This document shows, one piece after another, positions 1 through 8,585 of a stretch of DNA of 64,000 bases (position 1 is its first letter; the number at the start of each line of letters is the position of its first letter). A program made the position numbers and the translations under genes. The stretch spans positions 811,839 to 875,838 of the forward strand of contig NZ_HG315691.1 in the NCBI RefSeq assembly GCF_000455345.1, written 5' to 3'. This DNA comes from Halopiger goleimassiliensis (lineage in GTDB: Archaea; Halobacteriota; Halobacteria; Halobacteriales; Natrialbaceae). The notes beneath the pieces are model-generated. The model worked only from the letters and a program-made list of their open reading frames with translations, searched no databases and had not been told where the DNA came from.

Positions 1-1072
1 CGTCCTCCTCGCGCTCCGCTTCGAGCCCCGACCGCTCCGCGAGGTCGATCACCTCGTCGGGCGCGAGTTCGATGCCGAGGATGGTCTCGATGCGGTCGTG
101 GGCGACCGTCTTGGTCTTCGTCGAGAGGTCCGGGCGAACGATCTCGCGTCCGCCGGACTCCGTCCGGCTCCCGTCCGAGGCCGCGTTCGCGGCCTCGCTG
201 TCCGGGTACTCGACGCGGACCTCCTCGAGCGTGGCCCCGCGCGCGGCCAGCGCGTAGCAGACGATGTTCAGCATCTTGTCGATCGTCCACTGGTCGGTGC
301 CGGTCATCTCGACGAACAGGTCTCTCGAGTCCGTCGAGACCTCCGTGCGGCGGCCGTTGATGACCGGCGGGAACGAGAACAGCCCGAGGTCGTCGTAGAT
401 CGCGGGGTAGCGCTCGTACTCGCTGACGAGGTCGGCGTAGGTCTCGCCCGTCGGGTGCTCCTCGAGCACCTGTGCCGGCGTCATCTCTTTGTCCGAGTCC
501 AGCGGGACGAACGTGTCCTCGTCGGGCTCTATGCCGACGTACTCGATCGTTGGATTCCCCTCCGTCGCGGGGCTCGCTCGCGGCTCATCGCCGCTCGCGT
601 GTTCCGATGCGCGTAGCGCATCGTGACCCTTGAGCATCGTCAGGTCGTGAATGCCGATCGCGCCCTTGGCACGCTTGCGGCCCATCGTCGCGTGGAGCTT
701 CTCTTGCAGTTGGATGAGCGACTCGAGGGCTTCCTCGTCCAAGTCGACGTCACGGACCACCGCGCCGGTCACGTACGGTCGCTCGTCGGGGACCGACTCG
801 TCGACCTCGATCGTCCAGTCCGCGGCGTTCGTCGAGGGGACGTGGACGCCCCGCGAGTCGCCGTAGTGGTAGCGCAGCGACCGGGCGACGCCCTCGACCG
901 AGAGCCGGTCGAGGCGGTCGGGGGCGAACTCGAGTTCGAACGCGCCGTCCTCGGTGCGGCCCTCGAACTCGAGGCCGAGGCCGAACAGATCGTCCTTCAG
1001 CTCCTCGTCGCTCTTCTCCTCGTGGTCGGTCAACTCGCGCAGTTCGTCGGGATCGATGTCGACGGTGGGCAT
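1..1072 (-). CDS. pheT: Phenylalanyl-tRNA synthetase beta subunit (N-terminal part, cut by window edge)
   Basis: This is the beta subunit of the cytoplasmic (alpha-beta)2 enzyme that charges tRNA-Phe. About 357 N-terminal residues are visible; the rest lies beyond position 1. The start MPTVDIDPDELRELT, the stretch QLQEKLHATMGRKRAKGAIG and the later DSRDLFVEMTGTDQWTIDKM segment are typical of the archaeal beta chain (B1, B3/B4 and B5 region). The ATG shares one base with the pheS stop (TGATG), so the two subunits are translationally coupled. About 20 residues after the segment GIHDLTMLKG form a Ser/Ala/Glu-rich, low-complexity insert that I do not expect in this family; it carries a perfect DNA hairpin (separate entry). 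The identification is secure from sequence and from the pheS neighbour. Confidence 0.96.
   Translation of the reverse strand, partial: MPTVDIDPDELRELTDHEEKSDEELKDDLFGLGLEFEGRTEDGAFELEFAPDRLDRLSVEGVARSLRYHYGDSRGVHVPSTNAADWTIEVDESVPDERPYVTGAVVRDVDLDEEALESLIQLQEKLHATMGRKRAKGAIGIHDLTMLKGHDALRASEHASGDEPRASPATEGNPTIEYVGIEPDEDTFVPLDSDKEMTPAQVLEEHPTGETYADLVSEYERYPAIYDDLGLFSFPPVINGRRTEVSTDSRDLFVEMTGTDQWTIDKMLNIVCYALAARGATLEEVRVEYPDSEAANAASDGSRTESGGREIVRPDLSTKTKTVAHDRIETILGIELAPDEVIDLAERSGLEAEREED
562..627. repeat. In-frame palindromic insert inside pheT
   Basis: Within pheT this stretch encodes a low-complexity Ala/Ser/Glu/Arg peptide. It contains a perfect hairpin at 605-623 (CGATGCGC, loop GTA, GCGCATCG) and further GCGAGCG-type partial palindromes. 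An 8-bp stem with a 3-nt loop matches the style of the hairpins in the dispersed repeat at 17.6 and 38.4 kb, but the sequence is not the same. I infer a small palindromic element that inserted without breaking the frame. Boundaries are approximate. Confidence 0.45.
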
Positions 1073-2598
1073 CAGTAGGTCACCTCCGCGTTGCGCAGGA
1101 ACTCGAGGTCGGCGAGCGTCCCGTGGAGGTCGCGGATGTCCTCCGCGCCGGTGGTCAGCATGGCCAGTCGCTCGAGGGCCAGTCCCCAGGCCATGACGTC
1201 GCAGTCGACGCCCAGCGGCTCGAGCATCTCCTCGCGGAAGATGCCGGAGTTACCGATCTCGATCAGTTCGCCCGTCGTGGGGTGGGTGCCGAACAGTTCG
1301 AAGCTCGGCTCCGTGTAGGGGTTGTAGTGGGGTTTGAACTGGATGTCCTCGATGCCGAACTGGGCGTAGAACTCCTCGAAGGTGCCCATCAGATCCCGCA
1401 CCGAGAGGTCCTCGGCCATCACCCACCCCTCGATCTGGTAGAACTCGAGGAGGTGTGTTGCGTCGAGCGTGTCGTTCCGGTACGCTTTCTCGACGCTGAA
1501 GAAGCGCGCGGGCGGTTCGATCTCGCCGATCTGTTCGCCCGACAGGTAGCGCGTCGAGAGCGAGGTGGTGTGCCCCCGAAGCGCGAGCGCCCGGGCGAAG
1601 TCCTCGTCCCACGGCGAGTGGTACCCCTCGCTGTCGTCACCGAGTCCCTCGCGGTGGACGCGCTCGACGTCCGCGACGAGGTCCTCGGGGAGGTCGTCGA
1701 TGTGGCTGGGCTGCTCCATCGCGAAGCGGTCCCAGTGCGTGCGAGCGGGGTGGTCCTGGGGCATGAACAGGCAGTCGTTGATCCAGAAGTCCGCGTCGAC
1801 GTGGGGACCGTCCATCTCCTGGAAGCCCATCCCGACGAGGACGTCCTTGACGCGCTCGGCCATCTGGCGCAGGACGTGGACCTTGCCGCTCTCGACCGCC
1901 TCGGCGTCGGCCTCGACGTTGTAGTCGGCGAACTCCACGTCTTCCCACTCGCCGCTCGTGAGCAGTTCCGGCGTCACCTGGCCGACCGTCTCGGCCGTCT
2001 CGACGCCGGCCATCAGTTCCGTGACGCCCTGCTCGGTCAGCGTCACCTCGCGGACGGTCGACTCGCGCACCTCGACGAGGCCGCGCCGCTCGAGTTGCTC
2101 GAGCGTCTCGTCGTCGACGCCCACGTCCTCGAGCCCGAGTGCATCCTGGCCCGACAGCCTCTCGAGGGCGTTCGCCTCGGCGTCGGCCGACGGATCGGCG
2201 TCGGGGTCGGCGGTGATCTCGCCGCTCTCGATCGTACCGTACCCCTTCCGGGCGTAGTTCGACAGCGCGATGTCGACCTGCGGCCCCTCGAGGCCGGACT
2301 GGCCGATGACTCGCCCCATCTCGACGGGGTCCTCGTCCGCGCTGGCCTCGAGGGCTGCCTCGTACAGTCGCACCTCGGGCAGGCCCTCCGTGGCGTAGGT
2401 CCCCCCCTCGTCGGTCAGCGTGATCGTTTCGTCGACGCGCTCCTCGACGGCGACCAGGCCCTCCGATTCGAGTTCGAACGCCGCCCCGGTGACGGTTTCC
2501 GGCGGCAGGTCGGTCGCCGCGGCGAGGGCGTCGACGGCCGTCGCCTCGTCCGCGCTCGCGGCCTCTAGGACCGCGACCTGTGATTCTGGAAGTTGCAT
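1072..2598 (-). CDS. pheS: Phenylalanyl-tRNA synthetase alpha subunit
   Basis: This is the catalytic subunit (508 residues) of PheRS, which activates phenylalanine and loads tRNA-Phe in the cytoplasm. Residues 1 to about 230 are the winged-helix N-terminal extension used by archaeal and eukaryotic enzymes, with repeated short helix-turn-helix-like units. The class II core follows: PARTHWDRF, motif 2 FFSVEKAYRNDTLDATH, the Phe-pocket region NPYTEPSFELFG, and motif 3 GLALERLAML near the C-terminus. Length is normal for the archaeal family. It is the first gene of pheS-pheT on the minus strand, with a one-base overlap to pheT. No T-box or leader is visible upstream. The identification is secure. 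Confidence 0.97.
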   Translation of the reverse strand: MQLPESQVAVLEAASADEATAVDALAAATDLPPETVTGAAFELESEGLVAVEERVDETITLTDEGGTYATEGLPEVRLYEAALEASADEDPVEMGRVIGQSGLEGPQVDIALSNYARKGYGTIESGEITADPDADPSADAEANALERLSGQDALGLEDVGVDDETLEQLERRGLVEVRESTVREVTLTEQGVTELMAGVETAETVGQVTPELLTSGEWEDVEFADYNVEADAEAVESGKVHVLRQMAERVKDVLVGMGFQEMDGPHVDADFWINDCLFMPQDHPARTHWDRFAMEQPSHIDDLPEDLVADVERVHREGLGDDSEGYHSPWDEDFARALALRGHTTSLSTRYLSGEQIGEIEPPARFFSVEKAYRNDTLDATHLLEFYQIEGWVMAEDLSVRDLMGTFEEFYAQFGIEDIQFKPHYNPYTEPSFELFGTHPTTGELIEIGNSGIFREEMLEPLGVDCDVMAWGLALERLAMLTTGAEDIRDLHGTLADLEFLRNAEVTY

Positions 2599-2864
2599 TC
2601 GCTTGGGTAGATAGCTGGGTGGCTCTCAGTTAGCGGTTCCGACTCGGCTCGAGAGGGCAGTCGCTCGAGCCGTCCCGAACTGGACGGTTTCGCCGGGCCG
2701 ACCGGTGTGGTCGTCCCCGGGTCCACCGCCCCGTCCTACCCGCGAAAACGGAAGCCGAATCCCGGGCGTCGCTGCTGCGGTCGATCGCCGACACCGCCGT
2801 CGTGGGATTCGGGCGTCATCGTTCGAGAATTCGCGACCCTCGGCAAAAACGTTGCGGTGTGCCC
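2599..2864. other. Spacer upstream of pheS and downstream of the histidine kinase
   Basis: No gene, hairpin terminator or RNA is visible in these 266 bases. The part next to 2598 should hold the pheS promoter, but no convincing TATA box stands out from the GC-rich background. Confidence 0.5.
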
Positions 2865-4664
2865 TCACTCCCCACGCCCCATCGACGGTGGCTCGCGGTC
2901 GCCGCCGTCGGTCGTCACCAGCCCCGCTTCCGAGCGGTCGCGGACGATGGTCGGGTCCTGCAGCGACTCGGGCGTCGACTGCCGCGGCAGGTCCACGTGG
3001 ACGATCGTTCCGCGGGGGTCGTTCGCCGCGAACTGGAGGTCGCCGCCCAGCAGCGTGACGATCCAGCGGACGCCCCACAGGCCGAGGCCGCTGCCGTGGA
3101 CGAGCGGCGACTCCTCGCCCGACTGGATGGCGACGCGTTCTTCCTCCGGAATGCCGGGACCGTTGTCCACGATCGAGACGATGCCGTGGCGCTCGTCGTC
3201 CGCCGTCACCGTCACCTCGACTCGCGGCGACGCGGCGTCGTTGTGGGCGATGGCGTTCTCGATCAGTTCGCCCACGACGTACTCGAGCGCGCGGCCGCTG
3301 GCCTCGATGGTCCAGCTCTCGCGGATCGCGACGTCGATCTCGTAGTCCTCGTTTCGCGCCCGGACGTCCTCGACGACGGACTCGACGACCGCCGCGACCC
3401 GCGTGGGATCGACGTTCGATCGCTGGGCGTCGAGCACCGACTCGATCATGCGAGCCTTCTCGCCGAGCGCGAGCAGTTCGTCCGAGACGGCCTGGATCTC
3501 GGTGGCGATCGAAGACGGTTCGTCGACGGTCCGCACCCGTTCTGCGTTCCCCCGGACGACCGCGAGTTTGTTCCGCAGGTTGTGCCGGAGCACGCGATTG
3601 AGGATTCGGATCCGCTGTTCGCGGAGTTCCCGCTCGGTGACGTCCCGGAAGTTCACCACCGTCCCGACCCACTGGTCGTCGACGACCAATCCGGTCGCCT
3701 GGGAGTCGAACCGCCGCGTGCCGTCGACCGTCTCGAGGCGGACGACGTCGTCGGTGTCGAGGCTCTCGAGGCGCTGGCCGACGAGGGCGTCCACGGGGTC
3801 GCCGATCACGTCCTGGGAACGCACGTCGAACGTCCGCATGGCGGCGTCGTTCAGGTCGACGATCCGGTTTCGATCGTCGAGGACGACGATGGCGTCCTCG
3901 AGTTCCGAGAGGACGCGCCGTCGGGCGAGCGTGCTGACGGCGACGGCCGAGGAGCCGAACGCCTCGTACCGATCGATCGCCACCCAGCAGGCGACCGCAC
4001 AACTCCCGAATCCGATCGCGTAGATGGCGAGGAGCCCGCCAGTGCCGATCGCGTCGTTGACCGTCGAGCCGACGAACGAGGCGACCAGCGGGCTCACGAC
4101 GACGACGCCGAGCGTGCCGGCCAGTCCGGCCGAGAACCGGTCGCTCGCGAAACTCGTCTGGAGGAGGATCGCGATGCCGGCGAACGCGAAGGCGAACGGA
4201 AAGAGGCCGAACAGCAGGACGCCGACGGCGATCCAGAGGGTGCCGCCAGCGGTGTCGAGGACGGAAACGATGTCGGCTGGCGAGCCGTTCTGTCCGGCGA
4301 TTCCGACGTCGAGCGTCGTCAGCACGACGGCCGCGACCAGCGGGCTCATCAGGGCGATGGTTCCTCGTCCAGTGAGTGACTCGCTCCGTCCCGTGTACTG
4401 GACGACGAAAACGAACCAGGCACCGACGGCCAGATACGCTGGCGCACGGACGAGGTGATTCCAGCCGTCGATCGTCGGCTCGACCCCGACGAGCAGTCCG
4501 ACCGCGCCACTCAGCGCGGCTACCGCGACGACGCCGGCAAACAGGCCGAACGCCGTTCGTCCCGGTCTGTCGGGCCGTCTGGCGACGACGAGGGCGAGCC
4601 AGCAGAGGGCGAGCCCGCTCGCGCCGAGGACGCCCGCTGCTCCCATCGTCGCCGTCGCTGTCAT
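2865..4664 (-). CDS. Membrane sensor histidine kinase with PAS domain
   Basis: A 599-residue protein with about seven predicted membrane helices in residues 1-215 (the 7TM histidine-kinase N-terminal type), a PAS-like domain at about 230-330 (DAIVVLDDRNRIVDLND), a phospho-acceptor H-box (RVLRHNLRNKLAVVRGN, His near 355) and a HATPase_c domain (N-box ELIENAIAHND, G1 DNGPGIPEEE, G2 GSGLGLWGVRW). It should sit in the cell membrane and autophosphorylate on His in response to an unknown signal. No response regulator is adjacent, so it is probably an orphan kinase feeding a distant partner, which is common in haloarchaea. The start ATG is the first after an AT-richer stretch (ctaaaacctattg). The signal cannot be read from sequence. 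Confidence 0.9.
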   Translation of the reverse strand: MTATATMGAAGVLGASGLALCWLALVVARRPDRPGRTAFGLFAGVVAVAALSGAVGLLVGVEPTIDGWNHLVRAPAYLAVGAWFVFVVQYTGRSESLTGRGTIALMSPLVAAVVLTTLDVGIAGQNGSPADIVSVLDTAGGTLWIAVGVLLFGLFPFAFAFAGIAILLQTSFASDRFSAGLAGTLGVVVVSPLVASFVGSTVNDAIGTGGLLAIYAIGFGSCAVACWVAIDRYEAFGSSAVAVSTLARRRVLSELEDAIVVLDDRNRIVDLNDAAMRTFDVRSQDVIGDPVDALVGQRLESLDTDDVVRLETVDGTRRFDSQATGLVVDDQWVGTVVNFRDVTERELREQRIRILNRVLRHNLRNKLAVVRGNAERVRTVDEPSSIATEIQAVSDELLALGEKARMIESVLDAQRSNVDPTRVAAVVESVVEDVRARNEDYEIDVAIRESWTIEASGRALEYVVGELIENAIAHNDAASPRVEVTVTADDERHGIVSIVDNGPGIPEEERVAIQSGEESPLVHGSGLGLWGVRWIVTLLGGDLQFAANDPRGTIVHVDLPRQSTPESLQDPTIVRDRSEAGLVTTDGGDREPPSMGRGE

Positions 4665-4740
4665 CGATACGCGCTACTTTCGACCCGCGGCTAAAACCTA
4701 TTGTGGCAGTTTCGGGTCGGGTCGAACGACAGCACTCCGT

Positions 4741-6183
4741 TCACCCGTTCGAGACGCGGGTCCGATCGAGGGTGCCCGCGTCGACCCAGACGAAGCCGGA
4801 CTGTTCGGCGGCGGCTCTCGCCTCGTGCAACGCGCCGGGATCGAACGGGTCCTCGAACTCGATGCGCGTCCGTTCGGGTTCGGCCGCGGGCAGTTCCGGC
4901 AAGAACTCGTCGTCCTCGAGCAGGCCGCGCACGGAGACGCGGCCGCCGGCACCGAGAGCGGCACCCAGCGCCCGGTAGCGGTCGGTTTCGGTGTCCCAGG
5001 CGACGTCGCTGCCGAACGAGTCGTTCGAGACGCGGGCCGTCCGGGTCGTGCCCGAGAGCGTCCCGAACGCGTCGTCGGCGCGCGAGTTCGCGTCGGCGTC
5101 GGACGAGTCCGAGTCGGCGGCGAGGAGCGACCGATCCGCTCGGCGGCACTCGGGGGGTGACGTCGTCTCGGTCGGGGCGTCGTCGGACACTCTCGAGACC
5201 GACGGCGACCCTCGAAGTTCGAAGCCGTCCGTCGCTGCGGTCGACGAGGCGGCTGCCGGCTCCACGGGCGATCGACCCTCGGTCGTCTCCCCTGCCGTAC
5301 CGGGGCCGGCGGCAGCGTCGTCCGCCGCTCCACGGTCGTCGGTCGCGTCGTCGGATTCGTCCGCTTCGGCGGACGACCCGGCGGCGTCCGCTTCGGCGTG
5401 GTCGTCGGTTTCGGGGTCCTCGATCAGCGAGGCCACGTCGGTCAGCGTCGACTGGCTGGCGTCCGCGCCGTCGGCTCGAGCGGCCGCTCCGTCGTCCCGT
5501 TCCCGGGTCTGTGCCCAGTCGGGCCAGGGGTCGGTCTCCTCGGCCGACGACGGGCGTCCGTCGGCCGAGTCGGCGTCCGGAACGTACGCCTCGATCGGGT
5601 GTTCGGGCAGCAGCGGCCGCTCGACTGCGGTGATGCGTGGGCCGTACCGGTCGCGCAGCCGCTCGAGTTCTTCGGGATCGACGAGGGCGGCCTGCCAGCG
5701 ATCGCGCCCGCTCGAGAGCAAGACGAACCGCGCGTCGGTGCCGGCGAGCAGGGAGGTGTTGAGCGCGTGGAGGATTGCCGGGAGGTTGTCGGTTCCGAGC
5801 GGCGTATCGGGGTACGCGACCGTCGTCTCGGCCTGTCGTCCGCGGTGGTCGCTGACCCGGACGGTCCAGCGGTCGCGCCGTTCCGTCGCGGGGACCATCT
5901 CGAACGACCAGTCGACCGACTCGAAGAGGGTCTCGAGTTCGTCGACGAGCGCGTCGTGGGCGTAGCGGGCGGCACAGCCGAGGCCGGGGTCGCTCCGCGC
6001 GATCGTTCGCCGGAGGACGCTGGTCCGGTGCTGGCCGTCGGCGAGGGCAGTTGCGAGCGCCTCCTCGAGCGTGTCCGCGTCCGCTCGGGCGACGTCCGTC
6101 GGGCCGACGCCGAACGCACCCAGCACGTCGGCACAGATCAACAGCTCGTCGGCGTCGCGTGGCGGGCCGGAGGGGCGGGGCAT
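4741..6183 (-). CDS. Haloarchaeal hypothetical protein with acidic low-complexity middle
   Basis: An unrecognised protein of 480 residues. The N-terminal half (to about residue 210) looks globular, with mixed helix and strand, and contains phrases such as HALNTSLLAGTDARFVLLSSGRD. Residues about 215-400 are a Ser/Asp/Ala/Glu-rich disordered linker typical of haloarchaeal proteins. The last 85 residues are ordered again (ALGAGGRVSVRGLLEDDEFL, then a segment ending RTRVSNG). There is no signal peptide and no membrane helix. I chose the ATG at 6183 over the in-frame GTG at 6201 because an AT-rich box (aaatatttacgac, about 6212-6224) lies about 30 bases upstream, as for a short-leader transcript. 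The gene is not clearly in an operon with its neighbours. No function is proposed. Confidence 0.75.
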   Translation of the reverse strand: MPRPSGPPRDADELLICADVLGAFGVGPTDVARADADTLEEALATALADGQHRTSVLRRTIARSDPGLGCAARYAHDALVDELETLFESVDWSFEMVPATERRDRWTVRVSDHRGRQAETTVAYPDTPLGTDNLPAILHALNTSLLAGTDARFVLLSSGRDRWQAALVDPEELERLRDRYGPRITAVERPLLPEHPIEAYVPDADSADGRPSSAEETDPWPDWAQTRERDDGAAARADGADASQSTLTDVASLIEDPETDDHAEADAAGSSAEADESDDATDDRGAADDAAAGPGTAGETTEGRSPVEPAAASSTAATDGFELRGSPSVSRVSDDAPTETTSPPECRRADRSLLAADSDSSDADANSRADDAFGTLSGTTRTARVSNDSFGSDVAWDTETDRYRALGAALGAGGRVSVRGLLEDDEFLPELPAAEPERTRIEFEDPFDPGALHEARAAAEQSGFVWVDAGTLDRTRVSNG

Positions 6184-6322
6184 CCGTGGCGGCTCTACCA
6201 CGGTGGGTCGTAAATATTTTCGTCAGACGCCGCCGTGTACGTTAGGCTGACAGATCCGACGGCGGCGGCCGGTTCGACCCGGTCGCGGTCCCGGCGGCGG
6301 TCGACTTCCACGCCCGGGACCG

Positions 6323-7918
6323 TCAGGCCCGTCGGGGCGACTCGAGTTCGACGTCCGCCGCCTCGAGCAACTCCTCGACCTCCTCGCGTTTCTCCTGGTG
6401 TTCCTCGAGGAACTCCCGCATGAGCTGGGCGGCCTGCTCCTTGCAGTCGCCACAGAGCCGTTCGCCGCCGACGCACTCGTCGTAGACGCGCTTGGCGAAC
6501 TCGTCGTCGTCGCCGGCCAGCAGGTAGGCGTACAGTTCGTAAACGGGACACTCGTCGGCGCGACCGCCCTTCTCGCGCTGTTCCTCGGCGGTCTCGCGGC
6601 CGCCCGTGGTCGCGGCTTTGACCTTGTCGTAGCCGTCCTCGGGGTCGTCCAGCAGGGAGATGTGCGAGGCGGGGATCGAGGAGGACATCTTCCCGCCGGT
6701 GAGGCCGGTCATGAAGCGGTGGTAGATCGACGACGGCGGCCGGAAGCCGTAGCCGCCGTGTGCGAGTTCGATCTCGCGGGCGAGTTCCTCGGCTGCGGCG
6801 ACGTCGAGGTCGAAGGCGTCGACGTGGCTCTCGTAGACGCGCTTCTCGCCGTCGACGGCGTCGATCAGCGCCTCGAACGCCTCGTCGGTGGCCCGGCGAT
6901 CGAAGAAGCGGGTGCGGGGCCGGACCGGCTCCATGCCCGCCTCGCGGAGTTTCGTCAGGACGGAATCGAGCGTTCCCGCGTCGACCTCGAGATCCGACAG
7001 CGGCGTTTCCTCGAGCGCCTCGGCGACGTGAACGCACCGAAGCTGGTCGTCGTCGAAGTCGGCGGGATCGAGGCGCTCGTAGAACTCCGCGACGACGTCG
7101 CGTTCCCCCGGCTCGAGTTCGAAGCTGGCGAACGCCTTCGAGACCTTGAAGAAGCGCATCCGTTCGGCCAGATCCCGTGCGAGCCGGACGTGGGGGTCCT
7201 GGTCGGGGCCGACGGGGATGACCGTCGGTTTCGGCTCCTCGAGTTGCGGGTAGAGGATGTCGGCCATCTGGGTGACGACCGACTGCATGTGCGAGACGCT
7301 GGTCTCGCCGTCGAAGCCGTAGATCGCCTGGAACTCCGAGAAGTTGGCCTCCGAGCCGAGTTCGAACGCCAGGTCCTGCAGTTCGCGATTCGTGGACTGG
7401 CGGTAGAGCGTGCCTTCCTCGGGGTCGAACCCGAGCGCGAGCAGTGAGAGGAGGTAATCCCGGGCGTGTTCGTCGATCTCCTCCCAGGACATCCCGCGGG
7501 CCGAGTTCGCCTCGAGGTCGGCGATCAGCGCGTAGGCGTCCGCGCCCTGTTGCTGGTGCCAGATGATCTCGTCGAAGACCAGTTTGTGCCCGATGTGGGG
7601 GTCGCCGGTGGGCATGAACCCCGAGAGGACGGCGGCCTCTTTCCCCTCGCGCAGCGCTTCGGCGACCGGCCGGTAATCGCGGTGGCCGAAGATCACGCCG
7701 CGGCGCATCAGGTAGTGGGGGTTGGGCACCTCCTCGAGCAGTTCGTCCACCTCCTCGATACCGAACTCTTCGAACAGTTTCCGGTAGTCGGAGACGGTCG
7801 AGGAGCCCCAGGGATCCAGCGCGACATCGTCGGCTCCTGCAGCGCCACCATCCGTCACCGGTTCCCCGGTCGTCGGTTCCCCTGACTCGGACTCCTCGAG
7901 CGGGTCGTCTCCGGTCAT
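6323..7918 (-). CDS. trpS: Tryptophanyl-tRNA synthetase
   Basis: A class I aminoacyl-tRNA synthetase of 531 residues that charges tRNA-Trp. The HIGH signature is in GFMPTGDPHIGHK (about residues 103-115) and the KMSKS loop is GGKMSSSIP. The segment VIPVGPDQDPHVRLARDLA between them is typical of archaeal/eukaryal TrpRS. The C-terminus has a CxxC-like pair (GGERLCGDCKEQA), followed by a charged helix. The first 40 residues are an acidic Gly/Glu/Asp extension. I chose the ATG at 7918 over the GTG two codons upstream. It is monocistronic by spacing, and the downstream gene is 140 bases away. Identification is secure. Confidence 0.96.
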   Translation of the reverse strand: MTGDDPLEESESGEPTTGEPVTDGGAAGADDVALDPWGSSTVSDYRKLFEEFGIEEVDELLEEVPNPHYLMRRGVIFGHRDYRPVAEALREGKEAAVLSGFMPTGDPHIGHKLVFDEIIWHQQQGADAYALIADLEANSARGMSWEEIDEHARDYLLSLLALGFDPEEGTLYRQSTNRELQDLAFELGSEANFSEFQAIYGFDGETSVSHMQSVVTQMADILYPQLEEPKPTVIPVGPDQDPHVRLARDLAERMRFFKVSKAFASFELEPGERDVVAEFYERLDPADFDDDQLRCVHVAEALEETPLSDLEVDAGTLDSVLTKLREAGMEPVRPRTRFFDRRATDEAFEALIDAVDGEKRVYESHVDAFDLDVAAAEELAREIELAHGGYGFRPPSSIYHRFMTGLTGGKMSSSIPASHISLLDDPEDGYDKVKAATTGGRETAEEQREKGGRADECPVYELYAYLLAGDDDEFAKRVYDECVGGERLCGDCKEQAAQLMREFLEEHQEKREEVEELLEAADVELESPRRA

Positions 7919-7981
7919 TATCACGGGGTTGGCGCGCCAGCGCGCAAAAGCCTTCGGCTTCGGTGTGAGAGACGAGTACGG

Positions 7982-8319
7982 TTACACGTCGCGAGGACTG
8001 AGAGCACCCGCCTGTTGCAACTCCGAGTCGAAAGACACCAGTTCAGCGTCGTGACTCTGTGCACAGGCGAGTATCGAACAATCGAGTGGATACAGCAGCG
8101 TTTCACGCTGTAGCCGATTGGCGTCCATCATATCGGACGCGTCGGGGATGACGATCCTTACGTCGCTGGTGATTTCGTCCTGGATCGTTTCGGCCCGGGA
8201 TAGCTCGAGACGTTGCTTCTTCGTCAGCACCGACCGCAGCTCCATCAGATTGAGCCCCCTGTATCCTGCTCGTCTGTAACTGCAGCGATGAATACGTTGG
8301 TATCGAGAAAGAGTCTCAT
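7982..8319 (-). pseudogene. Broken PIN-domain toxin (VapC-like)
   Basis: Reading from the ATG at 8319, the protein opens as a normal PIN domain (MRLFLDTNVFIAAVTDEQD, with the first catalytic Asp) but stops at codon 25. A different frame immediately continues with LNLMELRSVLTKKQRLE and runs to 7982 with the rest of a PIN fold (IVIPDASDMMDANRLQ, LYPLDCSILACAQ, ELVSFDSEL). About 20 residues of helix 1-2 are missing at the joint near 8240-8255. A short deletion therefore removed sequence and shifted the frame. The start overlaps the upstream antitoxin by ATGA. PIN proteins of this kind are Mg-dependent RNases; this one should be inactive unless an internal start makes a partial protein. Confidence 0.8.
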
Positions 8320-8474
8320 GACCGTTCGCGGAGTTCACGAACCTCGTCGACGGAATCGACGTCGATCTCGCTTGCCATTCCTCGAAGCCGTTCACCAAGC
8401 GGCTCGCGGTCGTCGTCCTCGTTCTCGTCGTTCGATCGCGTAAACTCGCTCACTTCGTCGGCGTAGACTCCCAT
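8316..8474 (-). CDS. Small antitoxin of a PIN toxin pair (VapB-like)
   Basis: A 52-residue acidic protein (starting MGVYADEVSEFTRSNDE, ending VDEVRELRERS) with no cysteine or membrane segment. Its stop overlaps the ATG of the PIN reading frame (ATGA), the standard antitoxin-first order of VapBC modules. The C-terminal helix rich in Val, Glu and Arg would be the toxin-binding part. The family is inferred from context rather than from a recognised DNA-binding motif. The antitoxin frame is intact while the toxin is broken. Confidence 0.7.
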   Translation of the reverse strand: MGVYADEVSEFTRSNDENEDDDREPLGERLRGMASEIDVDSVDEVRELRERS

Positions 8475-8585
8475 GGTAGGCTGCTCGGTCGCTGGTGATA
8501 AAACAGTTCTCCAAGGTGTGTTTGAGAATCGAACGGTGCTACCACGCCAGTACGTTCTTGGTCGTTCGGCTGACAGTGATGACCG

